Below, one piece after another: positions 1 through 10,930 of a stretch of 13,633 nucleotides of DNA. Positions within the stretch are counted from its first letter, which is position 1. The number at the start of each line of letters is the position of its first letter. The stretch comes from Chloroflexota bacterium (GTDB lineage: Bacteria; Chloroflexota; Limnocylindria; QHBO01). The notes under the pieces were generated by a model. It made no database searches. It was not told where the DNA came from and worked only from the letters and a program-made list of their open reading frames with translations. The stretch spans positions 1 to 13,633 of the forward strand of contig JAOUHE010000034.1 of assembly GCA_029865285.1 (NCBI GenBank). Direction: 5' to 3'. Both the position numbers and the translations under genes were made by a program.

Positions 1-37
1 AGAGACCGCTCCCGACTCCGCGGAGGAGGCGGCCTAG
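1..37 (+). CDS. C-terminal tail of an upstream protein, probably elongation factor Ts (partial)
   Basis: A reading frame enters from the left edge (codons from position 2) and ends at TAG 35-37. It encodes only the tail ETAPDSAEEAA. This acidic, alanine-rich, low-complexity end carries no family motif. The next gene is pyrH, which in most bacteria directly follows tsf, so tsf is the likely identity from position alone. The codons of this tail also hold the GGAGGAGG Shine-Dalgarno sequence of pyrH (22-29), and the stop codon abuts the pyrH GTG, so the two genes are probably co-transcribed and translationally coupled. Identity is inference; the open frame and stop are seen directly. Confidence 0.5.
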   Translation, partial: ETAPDSAEEAA

Positions 38-793
38 GTGGACCCAAACCGCGCCCTGCCGGAGCCCGGCGCGTCGCGGCCGCGCCGCGTGCTGCTCAAG
101 CTGTCCGGCGAAGCGCTTCTCGGCGACCGGCCGTACGGGATCGACCCCGACGTGGTGCGTGACATCGCTCAGCAGATCGCCACGGGACGAAAGGACGGGC
201 TCGAGGTCGCCGTCGTGGTCGGCGGGGGGAACATCTTCCGAGGCCTCGCGGCGGCATCGGCCGGGATGGATCGGGCGACCGCCGACTACATGGGGATGCT
301 CGCCACCGCGATGAACGGCCTGGCGCTGCAGGACGCGATCGAGCAGGCAGGCTGCCCGACACGCGTGATGAGCGCCATCGCGATGAACGAAATCGCCGAG
401 CCCTATATCCGCCGACGGGCGGTGCGGCACCTGGAGAAGGGCCGGGTGGTCGTGCTCGTTGCCGGAACCGGCAACCCGTACTTCACCACCGATACCGCGG
501 CCACGCTGCGGGCCGTCGAGATGGCCGCCGAGGTGATCCTGAAGGCCACGCGGGTGGATGGGGTGTACGATGCCGATCCGGAGAAGAACCCCAACGCCAC
601 GCGCTACGCGCGGATCGGGTACACCGAGTTCCTGGCCAACCGGCTTGAGGCACTCGATGCCACCGCGGTGAGTCTGGCGATGGATAACGAGATGCCGATC
701 GTGGTCTTCGACATGACGCCCCCCGGAAACATCTTGCGAGCCATCCGCGGGGAGGGGATCGGGACCGTCATCGGCCCGGAGGTGGCGAGTTGA
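38..793 (+). CDS. pyrH: UMP kinase
   Basis: This 251-aa protein is a bacterial UMP kinase of the amino-acid-kinase fold. It phosphorylates UMP to UDP with ATP in the cytoplasm and supplies UTP, CTP and UDP-sugars. Visible motifs are KLSGE near residues 21-25, the glycine loop GGGNIFRG at 62-69, the [13 protein letters not shown] segment and DGVYDADP in the nucleotide-binding part. Length is close to the usual 235-250 aa; the extra residues are a proline/arginine-rich N-terminus of about 17 aa. GTG 38 is chosen because GGAGGAGG lies 8 nt upstream and no later start keeps the first strand. It abuts the preceding stop codon and overlaps frr by 4 nt. Family members are hexamers regulated by GTP and UTP; nothing here argues otherwise. 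Confidence 0.97.
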   Translation: MDPNRALPEPGASRPRRVLLKLSGEALLGDRPYGIDPDVVRDIAQQIATGRKDGLEVAVVVGGGNIFRGLAAASAGMDRATADYMGMLATAMNGLALQDAIEQAGCPTRVMSAIAMNEIAEPYIRRRAVRHLEKGRVVVLVAGTGNPYFTTDTAATLRAVEMAAEVILKATRVDGVYDADPEKNPNATRYARIGYTEFLANRLEALDATAVSLAMDNEMPIVVFDMTPPGNILRAIRGEGIGTVIGPEVAS

Positions 794-1347
794 CGCACCC
801 TGACGTGATAGCTGCGGAGCCGAAGATGCAGCGCGGCGTCGAGGCCATGGAGCGCGACTTCGCCGCCATCCGCACCGGCCGCGCGTCAACGGCGCTCGTC
901 GAGCGGATCACCGTGGATTACTACGGGACGCAGACTCCGCTGAACCAGATCGCCGGGATCAGCACACCGGATGCCCACCTCATCGTGATCCAGCCGTGGG
1001 ATCGCTCGGTCCTGTCGGCGATCGAGCGAGCGATCCTCAAGAGCGATATCGGGCTGATGCCGAATGTCGACGGGACGGTCGTCCGTCTCAACGTCCCACC
1101 GTTGACCGAGGAGCGTCGGCGCGAGATGGTCAAGCAGGTGCGCCGTCGTGCCGAGGATGCTCGTGTCGAGGTGCGCGGCCACCGTCGCGAGGCGGCCGAC
1201 CACCTGAAGCACGCCCTGCGCGAGGGCTCCATCTCCGAAGACGAGGAGCGCCGCGAGCTCGATTCGCTCCAGCGCCTTACCGACCGCTTCGTTGATGCGA
1301 TCGATGCCCGCGCCGAGCAAAAAGAAGCCGAAGTGATGGAGGTCTGA
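790..1347 (+). CDS. frr: Ribosome recycling factor
   Basis: This 185-aa protein is ribosome recycling factor, which with EF-G splits post-termination 70S ribosomes. The N-terminal helix ends in the hallmark RTGRAS at residues 28-33, followed by the strand-rich domain II ([12 protein letters not shown] and the P-W-D segment) and a long charged helix rich in R and E. The TTG start at 790 is preferred. It overlaps the pyrH stop (TTGA), has GGAGGT at 778-783 with a 6-nt spacer, and places RTGRAS at the same distance from the start as in E. coli Frr. An in-frame GTG at 805 is the alternative. The pyrH-frr pair is near-universal, and coupling through the 4-nt overlap is likely. Confidence 0.97.
   Translation: MTHPDVIAAEPKMQRGVEAMERDFAAIRTGRASTALVERITVDYYGTQTPLNQIAGISTPDAHLIVIQPWDRSVLSAIERAILKSDIGLMPNVDGTVVRLNVPPLTEERRREMVKQVRRRAEDARVEVRGHRREAADHLKHALREGSISEDEERRELDSLQRLTDRFVDAIDARAEQKEAEVMEV
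1338..1343 (+). promoter_or_regulatory. Shine-Dalgarno that sets the uppS start
   Basis: GGAGGT sits inside the last codons of frr. It is 8 nt upstream of an in-frame CTG at 1352 but far (47 nt) from the first ATG of the uppS frame at 1391. It is therefore the main evidence that uppS starts at CTG. Confidence 0.6.
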
Positions 1348-1351
1348 GGCG

Positions 1352-2044
1352 CTGCCGCTCCGTGAGCACCCGCGACACGTCGCGATCATCATGGACGGCA
1401 ACCGCCGCTGGGCCGCAGCGCGCGGACTGCCTCCCATCGCGGGCCACGTCCAGGGGGTGGAAGCGATCCGCCCGGTTGTTCGCATGGCACCCGACCGCGG
1501 GATCGAGGTTCTCTCGCTGTATGTCTTCAGCCAGGAGAACTGGCGTCGCCCCGATGAAGAGGTGGCCGGACTCTTCGGGCTGATCGATGACGCCGTACGC
1601 CGGCATACCGACGAGCTGATCCAGGAAGGAATTCGCGTCCGTGTCATCGGACGACTCCACGAGGCTCCACTCGAGATTCAACGATCCATCGGGGAGGCCG
1701 AGGAGCGGACACGAGCCGGCAGCCGGATGGCGCTGAACATCGCCTTCAACTACTCGGGCCGCACCGAGATCATCGATGCCGCCCGCGCCCTCGCCGCGAC
1801 GGGCATGGCTCCGGAGGCGATCGACGAGGCTGCGGTCGCCGCTCACCTGTACACCGCGGGTCAGCCGGATGTCGACCTGATAATCCGCACCGGGGGTGAG
1901 CAGCGGACGAGCAACTTCCTGCTGTGGCAGGGCGCCTACGCGGAGCTGGTGTTCATCCCCACCCTCTGGCCGGACTTCGGCGCCACCGAGCTGGACGCGG
2001 CGATCGCCGAGTTTGCCGCCCGCCAGCGCCGATACGGGGCATGA
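1352..2044 (+). CDS. uppS: Isoprenyl transferase (undecaprenyl diphosphate synthase, cis type)
   Basis: With the start at CTG 1352 this is a 230-aa cis-prenyltransferase that condenses isopentenyl diphosphate onto farnesyl diphosphate to make the lipid carrier for peptidoglycan. Key motifs are HVAIIMDGN, with the catalytic Asp at residue 15, FSQENW, and [14 protein letters not shown] (R179, R185, S187), with E198 matching the family's Mg/IPP-binding Glu. The first ATG (1391) is the Met of IIMDGN. Starting there would delete the conserved first strand, which is clearly encoded upstream as PRHVAII in an open frame with no ATG, GTG or TTG. CTG 1352 has a GGAGGT at 8 nt. The gene overlaps cdsA by ATGA. 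Chain length of the product cannot be read from sequence; the family call is firm and the start is inferred. Confidence 0.93.
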   Translation: MPLREHPRHVAIIMDGNRRWAAARGLPPIAGHVQGVEAIRPVVRMAPDRGIEVLSLYVFSQENWRRPDEEVAGLFGLIDDAVRRHTDELIQEGIRVRVIGRLHEAPLEIQRSIGEAEERTRAGSRMALNIAFNYSGRTEIIDAARALAATGMAPEAIDEAAVAAHLYTAGQPDVDLIIRTGGEQRTSNFLLWQGAYAELVFIPTLWPDFGATELDAAIAEFAARQRRYGA

Positions 2045-2952
2045 TCGACAGCATGCTCCGGACTCGTCTCATCAGCGCCGGCCTGCTGGGTCCGCTGGTG
2101 ATCATCGTCGCCCTCCTCGGAGAGCCGTGGCTGGCGATCATGGTCGGCGCGGTGATCGCCTTCGGCTTGCTCGAGCTGACCGCCCTGCTCCGCGCCGCGG
2201 GATACGAACCTCGGCCGATCCTCACCGTTGCAGCGGGCCTGCTTGTCGCCGCCGCGGGGATGGTGGCGGCCAATGGGTCGGGCAGCGACGGCCCGCTGGC
2301 CGACCTCGCGCGAACGGTCGGCCCGCTCGGCCTGCCGACTCTCGCGATGGTCGGCGCGACCCTTGTCCTGGCTGTTGTGGGCTTCACGCGCGCCGATCCG
2401 CGCGATGGATTCGCGACCTGGGCCACGACCACCCTCGGCGTTGCGTACCTGGGGCTGCTGGCCCCCTTCATCGTGGTCGTCGGCCACCTTGCGCCGCCCG
2501 GGGGGTCGCTCGCTTCGCGCCTCGGCGCCTTCGACCTGGGCTCCGGCACCGCCTGGCTGCTGCTCCTGATCATGGTCGTGTGGGGATACGACTCCGGGGC
2601 GTATCTGGTGGGGCGCTGGCTCGGCCGGCGACGCCTGATCCCGCATATCAGCCCGTCCAAGACGATCGAGGGGCTCGGCGGTGGACTGCTGGTCGCCACG
2701 GTCGCGGCTGGCGTCGGCGTCGCGATCGTGGGTCTCGATGCGTGGCATGCCGTGGTGATCGGTCCGCTGCTGGGATTCGCTGCGCAGGCGGGCGACCTGG
2801 CCGAGTCACTGCTCAAGCGTGCGGCCGGACGCAAGGAATCGGGCTCCCTGATCCCGGGCCACGGGGGGATGCTTGATCGGGTCGACTCCTTCCTGTTCGC
2901 CGCACCGGTGCTTGCCGGTTACGCCTTCGTGGTCGCTGGCTTCGGGCTGTGA
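2041..2952 (+). CDS. cdsA: Phosphatidate cytidylyltransferase (CDP-diacylglycerol synthase)
   Basis: This 303-aa integral membrane enzyme makes CDP-diacylglycerol from phosphatidate and CTP, the branch point of phospholipid synthesis. Hydrophobic stretches run from about residue 8 almost to the C-terminus, giving several membrane helices. The C-terminal signature is clear: [16 protein letters not shown], then SPSKTIEG, then [20 protein letters not shown] continuing to G-M-L-D-R-V-D at 276-282. One signature position differs: the usual KD is K265-E266. The start is ATG 2041, overlapping the uppS stop (ATGA); the open frame extends upstream, but only within uppS. An internal ATG at 2053 is an alternative. 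It overlaps dxr by 4 nt. The family is certain; the effect of the D-to-E change is unknown. Confidence 0.95.
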   Translation: MIDSMLRTRLISAGLLGPLVIIVALLGEPWLAIMVGAVIAFGLLELTALLRAAGYEPRPILTVAAGLLVAAAGMVAANGSGSDGPLADLARTVGPLGLPTLAMVGATLVLAVVGFTRADPRDGFATWATTTLGVAYLGLLAPFIVVVGHLAPPGGSLASRLGAFDLGSGTAWLLLLIMVVWGYDSGAYLVGRWLGRRRLIPHISPSKTIEGLGGGLLVATVAAGVGVAIVGLDAWHAVVIGPLLGFAAQAGDLAESLLKRAAGRKESGSLIPGHGGMLDRVDSFLFAAPVLAGYAFVVAGFGL

Positions 2953-4097
2953 TCGGCGTCGTCGTCCTGGGTTCGACCGGCTCGATCGGCACCCAGACGC
3001 TCGAGGTTCTCTCCGCGCACCGTGATCGCTTCTTCGTATGCGGTCTTGCGTCGGGACACGCGTCCGCGATCTTCGCCGACCAGCTCGCCGCGTGGCCCGA
3101 GGCGCGCGCATGGACCCCCGGGACGAGGCCGGCCACGGTAGATCGGTCACGCTGGGTGGATGGCGGCCTCGAGGAGATGGCCACGCTCGACGGTGCCCAG
3201 ACGGTGGTGGTGGCAACGACCGGGATGGCGGCGCTGCCCGCCTCGCTGGCTGCCCTGGGCGCTGGCCGACGGGTCGCACTTGCCAACAAGGAGACGCTCG
3301 TCGTCGGCGGCCACCTCGTCGCCGCCGCAGTCGATCGAGCCGGCGGTGAGCCGCTCGATCGACTGCGGCCGATCGACTCGGAGCACTCCGCGATCTGGCA
3401 GTGCCTGCGCGGGGAACGGATCGCCGACGTGGCGCGTCTGATCCTTACCGCCTCCGGCGGGCCGTTTCGCGACCGTGCTCCCAACGAGCTCGGATCCGTG
3501 ACTCCCGACGAGGCGCTGGCGCATCCGACCTGGCGGATGGGTCCCAAGGTCTCCATCGACTCGGCGACCATGGTGAACAAGGCGTTCGAGGCGATTGAGG
3601 CGAAATGGCTCTATCGGCTCCCCTACGATAGGATTGCTGCCGTGATCCACCCCCGCAGCGTCGTGCACTCCCTGGTCGAATTCACCGATGGCTCGTTCAA
3701 GGCGCAGCTCGGGACGCCGGACATGCGCCTGCCGATCCAGTACGCGCTCACCTACCCGGAACGCCTCCCGTCGCCGGCGCGCCAGGCGCCCCCCGAGGAG
3801 TGGGGGAGCCTCGAGTTCGCTGCGCTGCAGCCCGGCCACTTCCCGGCCTACGACACGGTGCGCGAAGCGGCCGCTGTGGGAGGCAACCGGGGAACGATTC
3901 TCAATGCTGCCGACGAGGTGGCGGTCGCCGCCTTCCTGGCTGGATCGCTGCCGTTCGACCAGGTCGCCGGCGTACTCGCGCGATCGGTCGCTCGCTGGGG
4001 GGGCGACGCGGAGCCCGGGATCGCTGAGATCGTTGCGCTCGACGCGGATGTCCGAGCCGGCCTCAGCATCGAACTCGGCCTGGGCGGGGTCGTCTAA
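2949..4097 (+). CDS. dxr: 1-deoxy-D-xylulose 5-phosphate reductoisomerase
   Basis: This 382-aa cytoplasmic enzyme converts DXP to 2-C-methyl-D-erythritol 4-phosphate with NADPH, the committed step of the MEP isoprenoid pathway. The NADPH loop is GSTGSIG at 8-14, followed by [18 protein letters not shown] with metal ligands D143 and E145, [29 protein letters not shown] with a further metal ligand E214 (NKAFE), and [13 protein letters not shown]. Length matches the family. The GTG start at 2949 overlaps the cdsA stop (GTGA), and the next gene begins one base after its TAA. With uppS upstream it links isoprenoid precursor supply to lipid-carrier synthesis. The organism therefore uses the MEP pathway and may be fosmidomycin-sensitive (inference). 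Confidence 0.97.
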   Translation: MIGVVVLGSTGSIGTQTLEVLSAHRDRFFVCGLASGHASAIFADQLAAWPEARAWTPGTRPATVDRSRWVDGGLEEMATLDGAQTVVVATTGMAALPASLAALGAGRRVALANKETLVVGGHLVAAAVDRAGGEPLDRLRPIDSEHSAIWQCLRGERIADVARLILTASGGPFRDRAPNELGSVTPDEALAHPTWRMGPKVSIDSATMVNKAFEAIEAKWLYRLPYDRIAAVIHPRSVVHSLVEFTDGSFKAQLGTPDMRLPIQYALTYPERLPSPARQAPPEEWGSLEFAALQPGHFPAYDTVREAAAVGGNRGTILNAADEVAVAAFLAGSLPFDQVAGVLARSVARWGGDAEPGIAEIVALDADVRAGLSIELGLGGVV

Positions 4098-5225
4098 GTG
4101 GACGTCCTCGGCACGATCCTCGCCTTCCTCGCCGTCCTCGTGGTCCTAGTCCTGGTCCATGAGCTTGGCCATTTCGCTGTGGCCAAGTGGAGCGGCATCA
4201 CCGTCCAGGAGTTCGGGATCGGGTTCCCGCCGCGGATCGGGTCGGTCGTCTGGCACGGCACGCGCTACTCGCTCAACGCGATCCCGCTCGGCGGCTTCGT
4301 CAAGATGCTCGGCGAGGATGGGGACGGGGAAGCCGAGAAGATGCGGCAGCACGGCCTCTCCGACGCGGCCGTCGACAAGGCGATGGCCGGTGCCTTCAAT
4401 CGAAAGCCGATCTGGGTGCGGATGACGGTGCTGCTGGCAGGAGTCGGCATGAACTTCCTGCTGGCAGGCATTCTCTTCAGCGTGGCGTTGAGCCTGCCCA
4501 TCCAGCAGGGTCGCGGCCCGCTGATCGTGACCGAGGTTCAGGCGGGCAGCCCCGCGGTCGCTAGTGGCCTTCAGGTGGGGGACGCCATTCTCTCTGCCGA
4601 TGGCCAGACATTCACGATCTCGGGGGATCTCACCGCCTATGTGCGCTCACGGGCGGGCCACGTGGTCGCCCTCACTGTCCTCCGCGCGGCCGAGGAGGTG
4701 GTTCTCCAGGTCACGCCTCGCGAGCTGACACCGGCCGACGAGGCTCGCGGCCTCGGTGCGGTGGGGTTCACCTACGATCCGGCGGAGTACGTTCAGATTC
4801 AACCGTCAATCGCCGGTCCGGTGGCGGCGCTGAGCGCGGGGTTCGGAGCCGCAACTGACCTTGCGATCCAGATTCCGGGCGCCCTGGCCGATGCAGTCGC
4901 AGGGCTGATCGGCCTCTCGCCGGACCCCGGGTCGGCGGTCGGGCCGATCGGCATCGCCGAGGAGACAGGTCGCGTCCTTCGCGCCCCGCTGGTCAGCCAA
5001 CTGATCTTTGTGGGCATCCTCTCGGTCAACCTCGCCGTGCTCAACGTTCTTCCGTTCCCGCCGCTCGACGGTGGCCGCATCCTCGTGACGCTGATCGAGG
5101 CGGCTCGACGACGACGGTTGCCCGCGGAGCGCGAGGCGCTCATCTACCTCACCGGCTTCACCGTGCTGATCGTGCTCGTCGTCCTCATCTCGATCCGGGA
5201 CGTCGCCAACCTGATCGGCGGCTAG
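4098..5225 (+). CDS. rseP: RIP metalloprotease RseP (site-2 protease family)
   Basis: This 375-aa intramembrane zinc metalloprotease cleaves membrane-spanning regulators such as anti-sigma factors and remnant signal peptides. The first membrane helix carries HELGH at residues 21-25 (zinc ligands and catalytic Glu). The third zinc ligand is D324 in NVLPFPPLDGG. A single PDZ domain lies at about 135-205 (AGSPAVASGLQVGDAILSADG), and hydrophobic helices lie near 105-130, 300-320 and 350-372. The usual GPxxN motif before the PDZ is changed to GVGMN at 115-119. Length is typical of one-PDZ forms. The GTG start directly follows the dxr TAA. No sigma/anti-sigma pair is in the window, so the substrate is unknown. 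Confidence 0.95.
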   Translation: MDVLGTILAFLAVLVVLVLVHELGHFAVAKWSGITVQEFGIGFPPRIGSVVWHGTRYSLNAIPLGGFVKMLGEDGDGEAEKMRQHGLSDAAVDKAMAGAFNRKPIWVRMTVLLAGVGMNFLLAGILFSVALSLPIQQGRGPLIVTEVQAGSPAVASGLQVGDAILSADGQTFTISGDLTAYVRSRAGHVVALTVLRAAEEVVLQVTPRELTPADEARGLGAVGFTYDPAEYVQIQPSIAGPVAALSAGFGAATDLAIQIPGALADAVAGLIGLSPDPGSAVGPIGIAEETGRVLRAPLVSQLIFVGILSVNLAVLNVLPFPPLDGGRILVTLIEAARRRRLPAEREALIYLTGFTVLIVLVVLISIRDVANLIGG

Positions 5226-5285
5226 GGCAGCCCCTTCTCGCGACTCCATGGACCAGCTCGCCCGGTGGCGATGATCGGTGGCGGC

Positions 5286-5294
5286 TGGTATACT
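5286..5294 (+). promoter_or_regulatory. Extended -10 promoter for nusA
   Basis: TGGTATACT contains an extended -10 (TGn) and a near-consensus -10 hexamer TATACT at 5289-5294. The -35 at 17-nt spacing is weak (TGGCGA, 5266-5271), as is common for extended -10 promoters. Transcription would start near 5301, giving a leader of about 110 nt. It lies in the only sizeable gap of this half of the window. Inverted and direct repeats overlap the predicted start site: CCGCTC 5295-5300 with GAGCGG 5316-5321, and GCGGACCG twice at an 11-nt period. Promoter activity is inferred from sequence only. Confidence 0.6.
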
Positions 5295-5306
5295 CCGCTC
5301 GGTTTC

Positions 5307-5325
5307 GCGGACCGTGAGCGGACCG
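5307..5325 (+). repeat. Tandem GCGGACCG 8-mer in the nusA leader
   Basis: GCGGACCG occurs at 5307-5314 and again at 5318-5325, an exact 11-nt period. Each copy can pair with CGGTTCGC (5359-5366) in the loop of the downstream terminator; the second copy extends to 9 pairs (5318-5326 with 5358-5366) including one G-U pair. The repeats may be antiterminator arms in RNA or binding sites in DNA. The copies and complementarity are seen; the roles are inferred. Confidence 0.45.
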
Positions 5326-5350
5326 AATCGGATACTGATTGTTGATGCTT

Positions 5351-5386
5351 ACGTGGGTCGGTTCGCCAGTCCCACGTTCTTTTTTT
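5351..5386 (+). terminator. Intrinsic terminator / attenuator in the nusA leader
   Basis: A perfect 7-bp stem, ACGTGGG (5351-5357) with CCCACGT (5371-5377), is followed at once by TCTTTTTTT (5378-5386). The 13-nt loop can fold further as GG-TTCG-CC. This is a classical Rho-independent terminator and the only long T-run noticed in the window. It lies after the likely promoter (-10 at 5289-5294) and ends about 26 nt before the nusA start. It could stop transcripts coming from rseP, but it must also act on any transcript from the nusA promoter, which makes it a candidate attenuator. Confidence 0.8.
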
Positions 5387-5398
5387 CCCCCGGCGGGG
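5387..5398 (+). promoter_or_regulatory. Small hairpin overlapping the nusA Shine-Dalgarno
   Basis: CCCC (5387-5390) can pair with GGGG (5395-5398) around a CGGC loop. The 3' arm is the beginning of the GGGGAG Shine-Dalgarno of nusA. Only four G-C pairs are available, so it may just tune translation. The structure is visible; a regulatory function is inferred. Confidence 0.35.
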
Positions 5399-5412
5399 AG
5401 CGAGGTGTGGAT

Positions 5413-6546
<1,134 letters not shown>

Positions 6547-6785
6547 CCATCAGCCGGAACGCTCATGCGCCGTCTGCCGCAGCGTGCATCCGAAGCGGTC
6601 GATGACTCGCATCGTGCGTCGAACTGACGGCTCGCTCGCGCTCGACCCGACCGGTCGAGCGGCAGGGCGTGGCACCTACCTGTGTGACGCGGCCGACTGC
6701 CACGACGCCAGGCGCCTGGCTGAAGGCGTCCGCCGTGCGCTGGGCACCGACGCAGGGCTTGATCTGCTAATCGGAGAGTTGGCGC

Positions 6786-8684
<1,899 letters not shown>

Positions 8685-8694
8685 CGGCGCGCCC

Positions 8695-9069
8695 ATGAGT
8701 CAGCGCACCGACCGCCTCGATAGCCAGATCCAGCAGGAGCTGATGGACCTCTTCCAGCGCGAGATGGCGGACCCGCGCATCGGCTTCGCCACCGTGACCC
8801 GCGTCGAGACGGCTCGTGATCTCGGGCACGCCCGCGTCTGGGTGAGCGTCCTGGGGACCGATGAGGAACGGGAACGCAGCCTCAAAGCCCTGCAGGTGGC
8901 GACCCCGTGGCTGCGCCGCCGGCTCGGTGACCGGCTCACGCTGCGTCATGTCCCCGAACTGTCGATCCGCCTTGACGAATCGATCGCGTCGGGCGATCGC
9001 GTCCTGCGGCTGTTGCGCGAGCTCGACGAGGAGAAGGCGCCTCCCTCGATCGACGGGAGCTCGGATTAG
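8695..9069 (+). CDS. rbfA: 30S ribosome-binding factor A
   Basis: This 124-aa protein is a KH-fold assembly factor that binds the immature 30S subunit near 16S rRNA helix 1 and supports late maturation. Recognisable family features are the N-terminal RTDRLDSQIQQELMDLFQRE helix, DPRIGFATVTRVETARDLGH, VWVSVLG, and the LRRRLGDRLTLRHVPELSI region. Length is typical. The ATG follows the infB stop by 10 nt with no strong Shine-Dalgarno, so coupling to infB is likely. Its TAG abuts the nrnA ATG. The infB-rbfA-nrnA-truB order supports the assignment. Confidence 0.95.
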   Translation: MSQRTDRLDSQIQQELMDLFQREMADPRIGFATVTRVETARDLGHARVWVSVLGTDEERERSLKALQVATPWLRRRLGDRLTLRHVPELSIRLDESIASGDRVLRLLRELDEEKAPPSIDGSSD

Positions 9070-10053
9070 ATGCGCGAGGTCGTCGAAGCGCTGCGATCGG
9101 CCAACCGGATCAGCACCTTCTGCCATGAGAATCCTGACGCGGACACGCTCGGCGCTGCCCTCGCCATCGCACTTGCCGGGCGACGCCTGGGGAAGCTGAC
9201 CGAGGTGGTCAGCTCCGATCCGACGCCGCCGTTCCTCGCCTTCATGCCCGGAGTCGAGGAGGTACGCCGAGCCCCGCAGCTGGAGCCCGACGTGGCTGTC
9301 ATCCTGGATGCCGGTGAGATGAGCCGCATCGGTGCCGTCGCGACGGACGAGGCCGCCTGGTTCGCTCGCGCACGCATCGTGAACATCGACCACCACGTCA
9401 GCAATCCCGGCTTCGGCGCCGCGATCTGGGTCGATCCGCAGGCCGCGGCGACGTGCGAGCTGGTCGCCCTGCTCCTGCCGGAACTCGGCGTACCCATCGA
9501 CGACACGCTGGCCACGCTCCTGATGGCCGGGATCGTCCAGGACACGCACACCTTCGCGCATCCGAACGCGACGCCGCGCACCCTGCGCGTGTCCGCCGAC
9601 CTGCTGGAGGCTGGCGCGCCGCTCTCCACCATCAACCGCGCGATCTACGCGGACAAGCCGTTCAGCACCCTCGCCCTGTGGGGGATGATCCTCGCCGGCA
9701 TCGGCGAGCGCCTCGATGGGCGAATCGTTCACGCGTCGATGACCACCGCCATGCTCGCGGCCACCGGGGAGCGGCAGACGGCATCGGAGGGCTTCGTGGA
9801 CCTCCTGGCATCGACTCGCAGTGCAGATGTCACGATCCTGCTCAAGGAGATCGATCCGACCGAGACCCGCGCGAGCGTCAGGACCACCGAGCGCGCGGAC
9901 GCCGTGGCAATCACCTCCGCGTTTGGCGGCGGCGGTCATGTCCGGGCCGCCGGCTGCACGCTGCGCGCCTCGATCGACGCGGCGCGGGTTCTCGTTCTCG
10001 CCGAGGCGGAGCGCCAGCTCCTGCGCCAGCCGGACGATGCACGGAGTCGTTAA
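9070..10053 (+). CDS. nrnA: DHH/DHHA1 phosphoesterase, NrnA-type nanoRNase / pAp phosphatase
   Basis: This 327-aa DHH-family protein is probably a bifunctional nanoRNase and 3'-phosphoadenosine-5'-phosphate phosphatase, hydrolysing 2-5-nt RNA fragments from the ends. Metal ligands are visible: HENPDAD (H19, D23, D25), D80 in ILDAGE, DHH at 107-109, and D158. The DHHA1 RNA-binding signature GGGGHVRAAG starts at 286. The usual GDTG motif is changed around D158 to QDTHTF. Length fits NrnA (about 310-330 aa). ATG 9070 directly follows the rbfA stop, with GGGAG at 9055-9059. It overlaps truB by 17 nt. Its position between rbfA and truB is standard in Firmicutes and Actinobacteria. Substrate preference is inferred. 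Confidence 0.93.
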   Translation: MREVVEALRSANRISTFCHENPDADTLGAALAIALAGRRLGKLTEVVSSDPTPPFLAFMPGVEEVRRAPQLEPDVAVILDAGEMSRIGAVATDEAAWFARARIVNIDHHVSNPGFGAAIWVDPQAAATCELVALLLPELGVPIDDTLATLLMAGIVQDTHTFAHPNATPRTLRVSADLLEAGAPLSTINRAIYADKPFSTLALWGMILAGIGERLDGRIVHASMTTAMLAATGERQTASEGFVDLLASTRSADVTILLKEIDPTETRASVRTTERADAVAITSAFGGGGHVRAAGCTLRASIDAARVLVLAEAERQLLRQPDDARSR

Positions 10054-10930
10054 CCTCGACAAACCGGTCGGGCCGACCTCACATGACATGGTCGGTCTGC
10101 TGCGCCGCCTCACCGGCACGCGGCGCATCGGGCACGCCGGCACGCTCGACCCGTTCGCCTCGGGGGTGCTGCCGATCCTGGTCGGTGCAGCGACCCGATT
10201 CAGCGAAGAGCTGACGGGCGGCGCCAAGCGCTACGAAGCTGTGCTCCGGCTTGGCAGCCGCTCAGCCACCGACGATGCAGAGGGCCCGCTCGAGCCGGGA
10301 AGCGAGCCGCCCGATGCGGCCATTGCGGCCGCCGCGCTCCAGACGTTCGTGGGGACGTTTGACCAGCGGCCGCCGGTCTTCTCGGCGAGAAAGCAGGGTG
10401 GTCGCGTGGCGCACCGGGCGGCGCGGGCCGGGGCGCCGATCGAGGTCCCGCCACGCCGCGTCACGGTCGAGTCGATCGAGCTACTGGGCGACGAACGTGG
10501 CGACGGCTGGCTCGACCTTCGCATCGACCTCCGCTGCCAGGCGGGCACCTACGTGCGCTCGATCGCCCGAGACCTTGGAGACGGACTTGGCTGCGGAGGC
10601 CACCTCCATGCGCTGCGACGGCTCGAAGCCGCCGGGCTGCACGTCGACGACGCCGTAACGCCGGGTCAGCTCGAGGCGCTCGCATCGGACGGTCGGCTCG
10701 CCGAGGCGATTCGGCCAGTCGCCGACCTGCTCACGCTGCCCCGCGTCGAGCTCTCGGAACTCGAGGCTGGTCGCTTCCGGAACGGTTCCGCTGTTCGCCC
10801 GACGGTTCCCTCGGAGGAGGGTCGCAGCGCCGTGTTCGCTGGGGGAACCCTGCTCGGTGTCGGCACCGTGCACCAGGGGCTGCTGCAACCCGACAAGGTG
10901 ATCCCGGCGTCGGCGGACTCGAGGCCGTGA
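10037..10930 (+). CDS. truB: tRNA pseudouridine(55) synthase
   Basis: This 297-aa enzyme isomerises U55 to pseudouridine in the T-loop of elongator tRNAs. The N-terminus GVVNLDKPVGPTSHDMV is typical. The catalytic Asp is D38 in GHAGTLDPFASGVLP. KRYEAVLRLG, QRPPVFSARKQGGRVAHRAA and the TYVRSIARDLG strand complete the catalytic domain. A short C-terminal PUA-like region (about 240-297) follows. ATG 10037 is chosen because the conserved sequence begins right after it; the frame stays open upstream only within nrnA. It overlaps nrnA by 17 nt and ribF by 4 nt, which suggests coupling. Confidence 0.96.
   Translation: MHGVVNLDKPVGPTSHDMVGLLRRLTGTRRIGHAGTLDPFASGVLPILVGAATRFSEELTGGAKRYEAVLRLGSRSATDDAEGPLEPGSEPPDAAIAAAALQTFVGTFDQRPPVFSARKQGGRVAHRAARAGAPIEVPPRRVTVESIELLGDERGDGWLDLRIDLRCQAGTYVRSIARDLGDGLGCGGHLHALRRLEAAGLHVDDAVTPGQLEALASDGRLAEAIRPVADLLTLPRVELSELEAGRFRNGSAVRPTVPSEEGRSAVFAGGTLLGVGTVHQGLLQPDKVIPASADSRP

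Noticed and set aside
1924..2040. Longer CdsA starting upstream within uppS
   Set aside because: The extra segment is an arginine-rich out-of-frame reading of uppS. ATG 2041 gives the normal overlap and length.
5295..5321. CCGCTC/GAGCGG inverted repeat as an RNA hairpin of the nusA leader
   Set aside because: Its left arm lies at or before the predicted transcription start, so it is probably not in the RNA. It is kept only as a possible DNA dyad.
5278..5412. Longer NusA N-terminus starting at GTG 5278
   Set aside because: It would translate through the -10 box and the terminator, the extra residues do not resemble NusA, and good SD sequences precede GTG 5407/5413.
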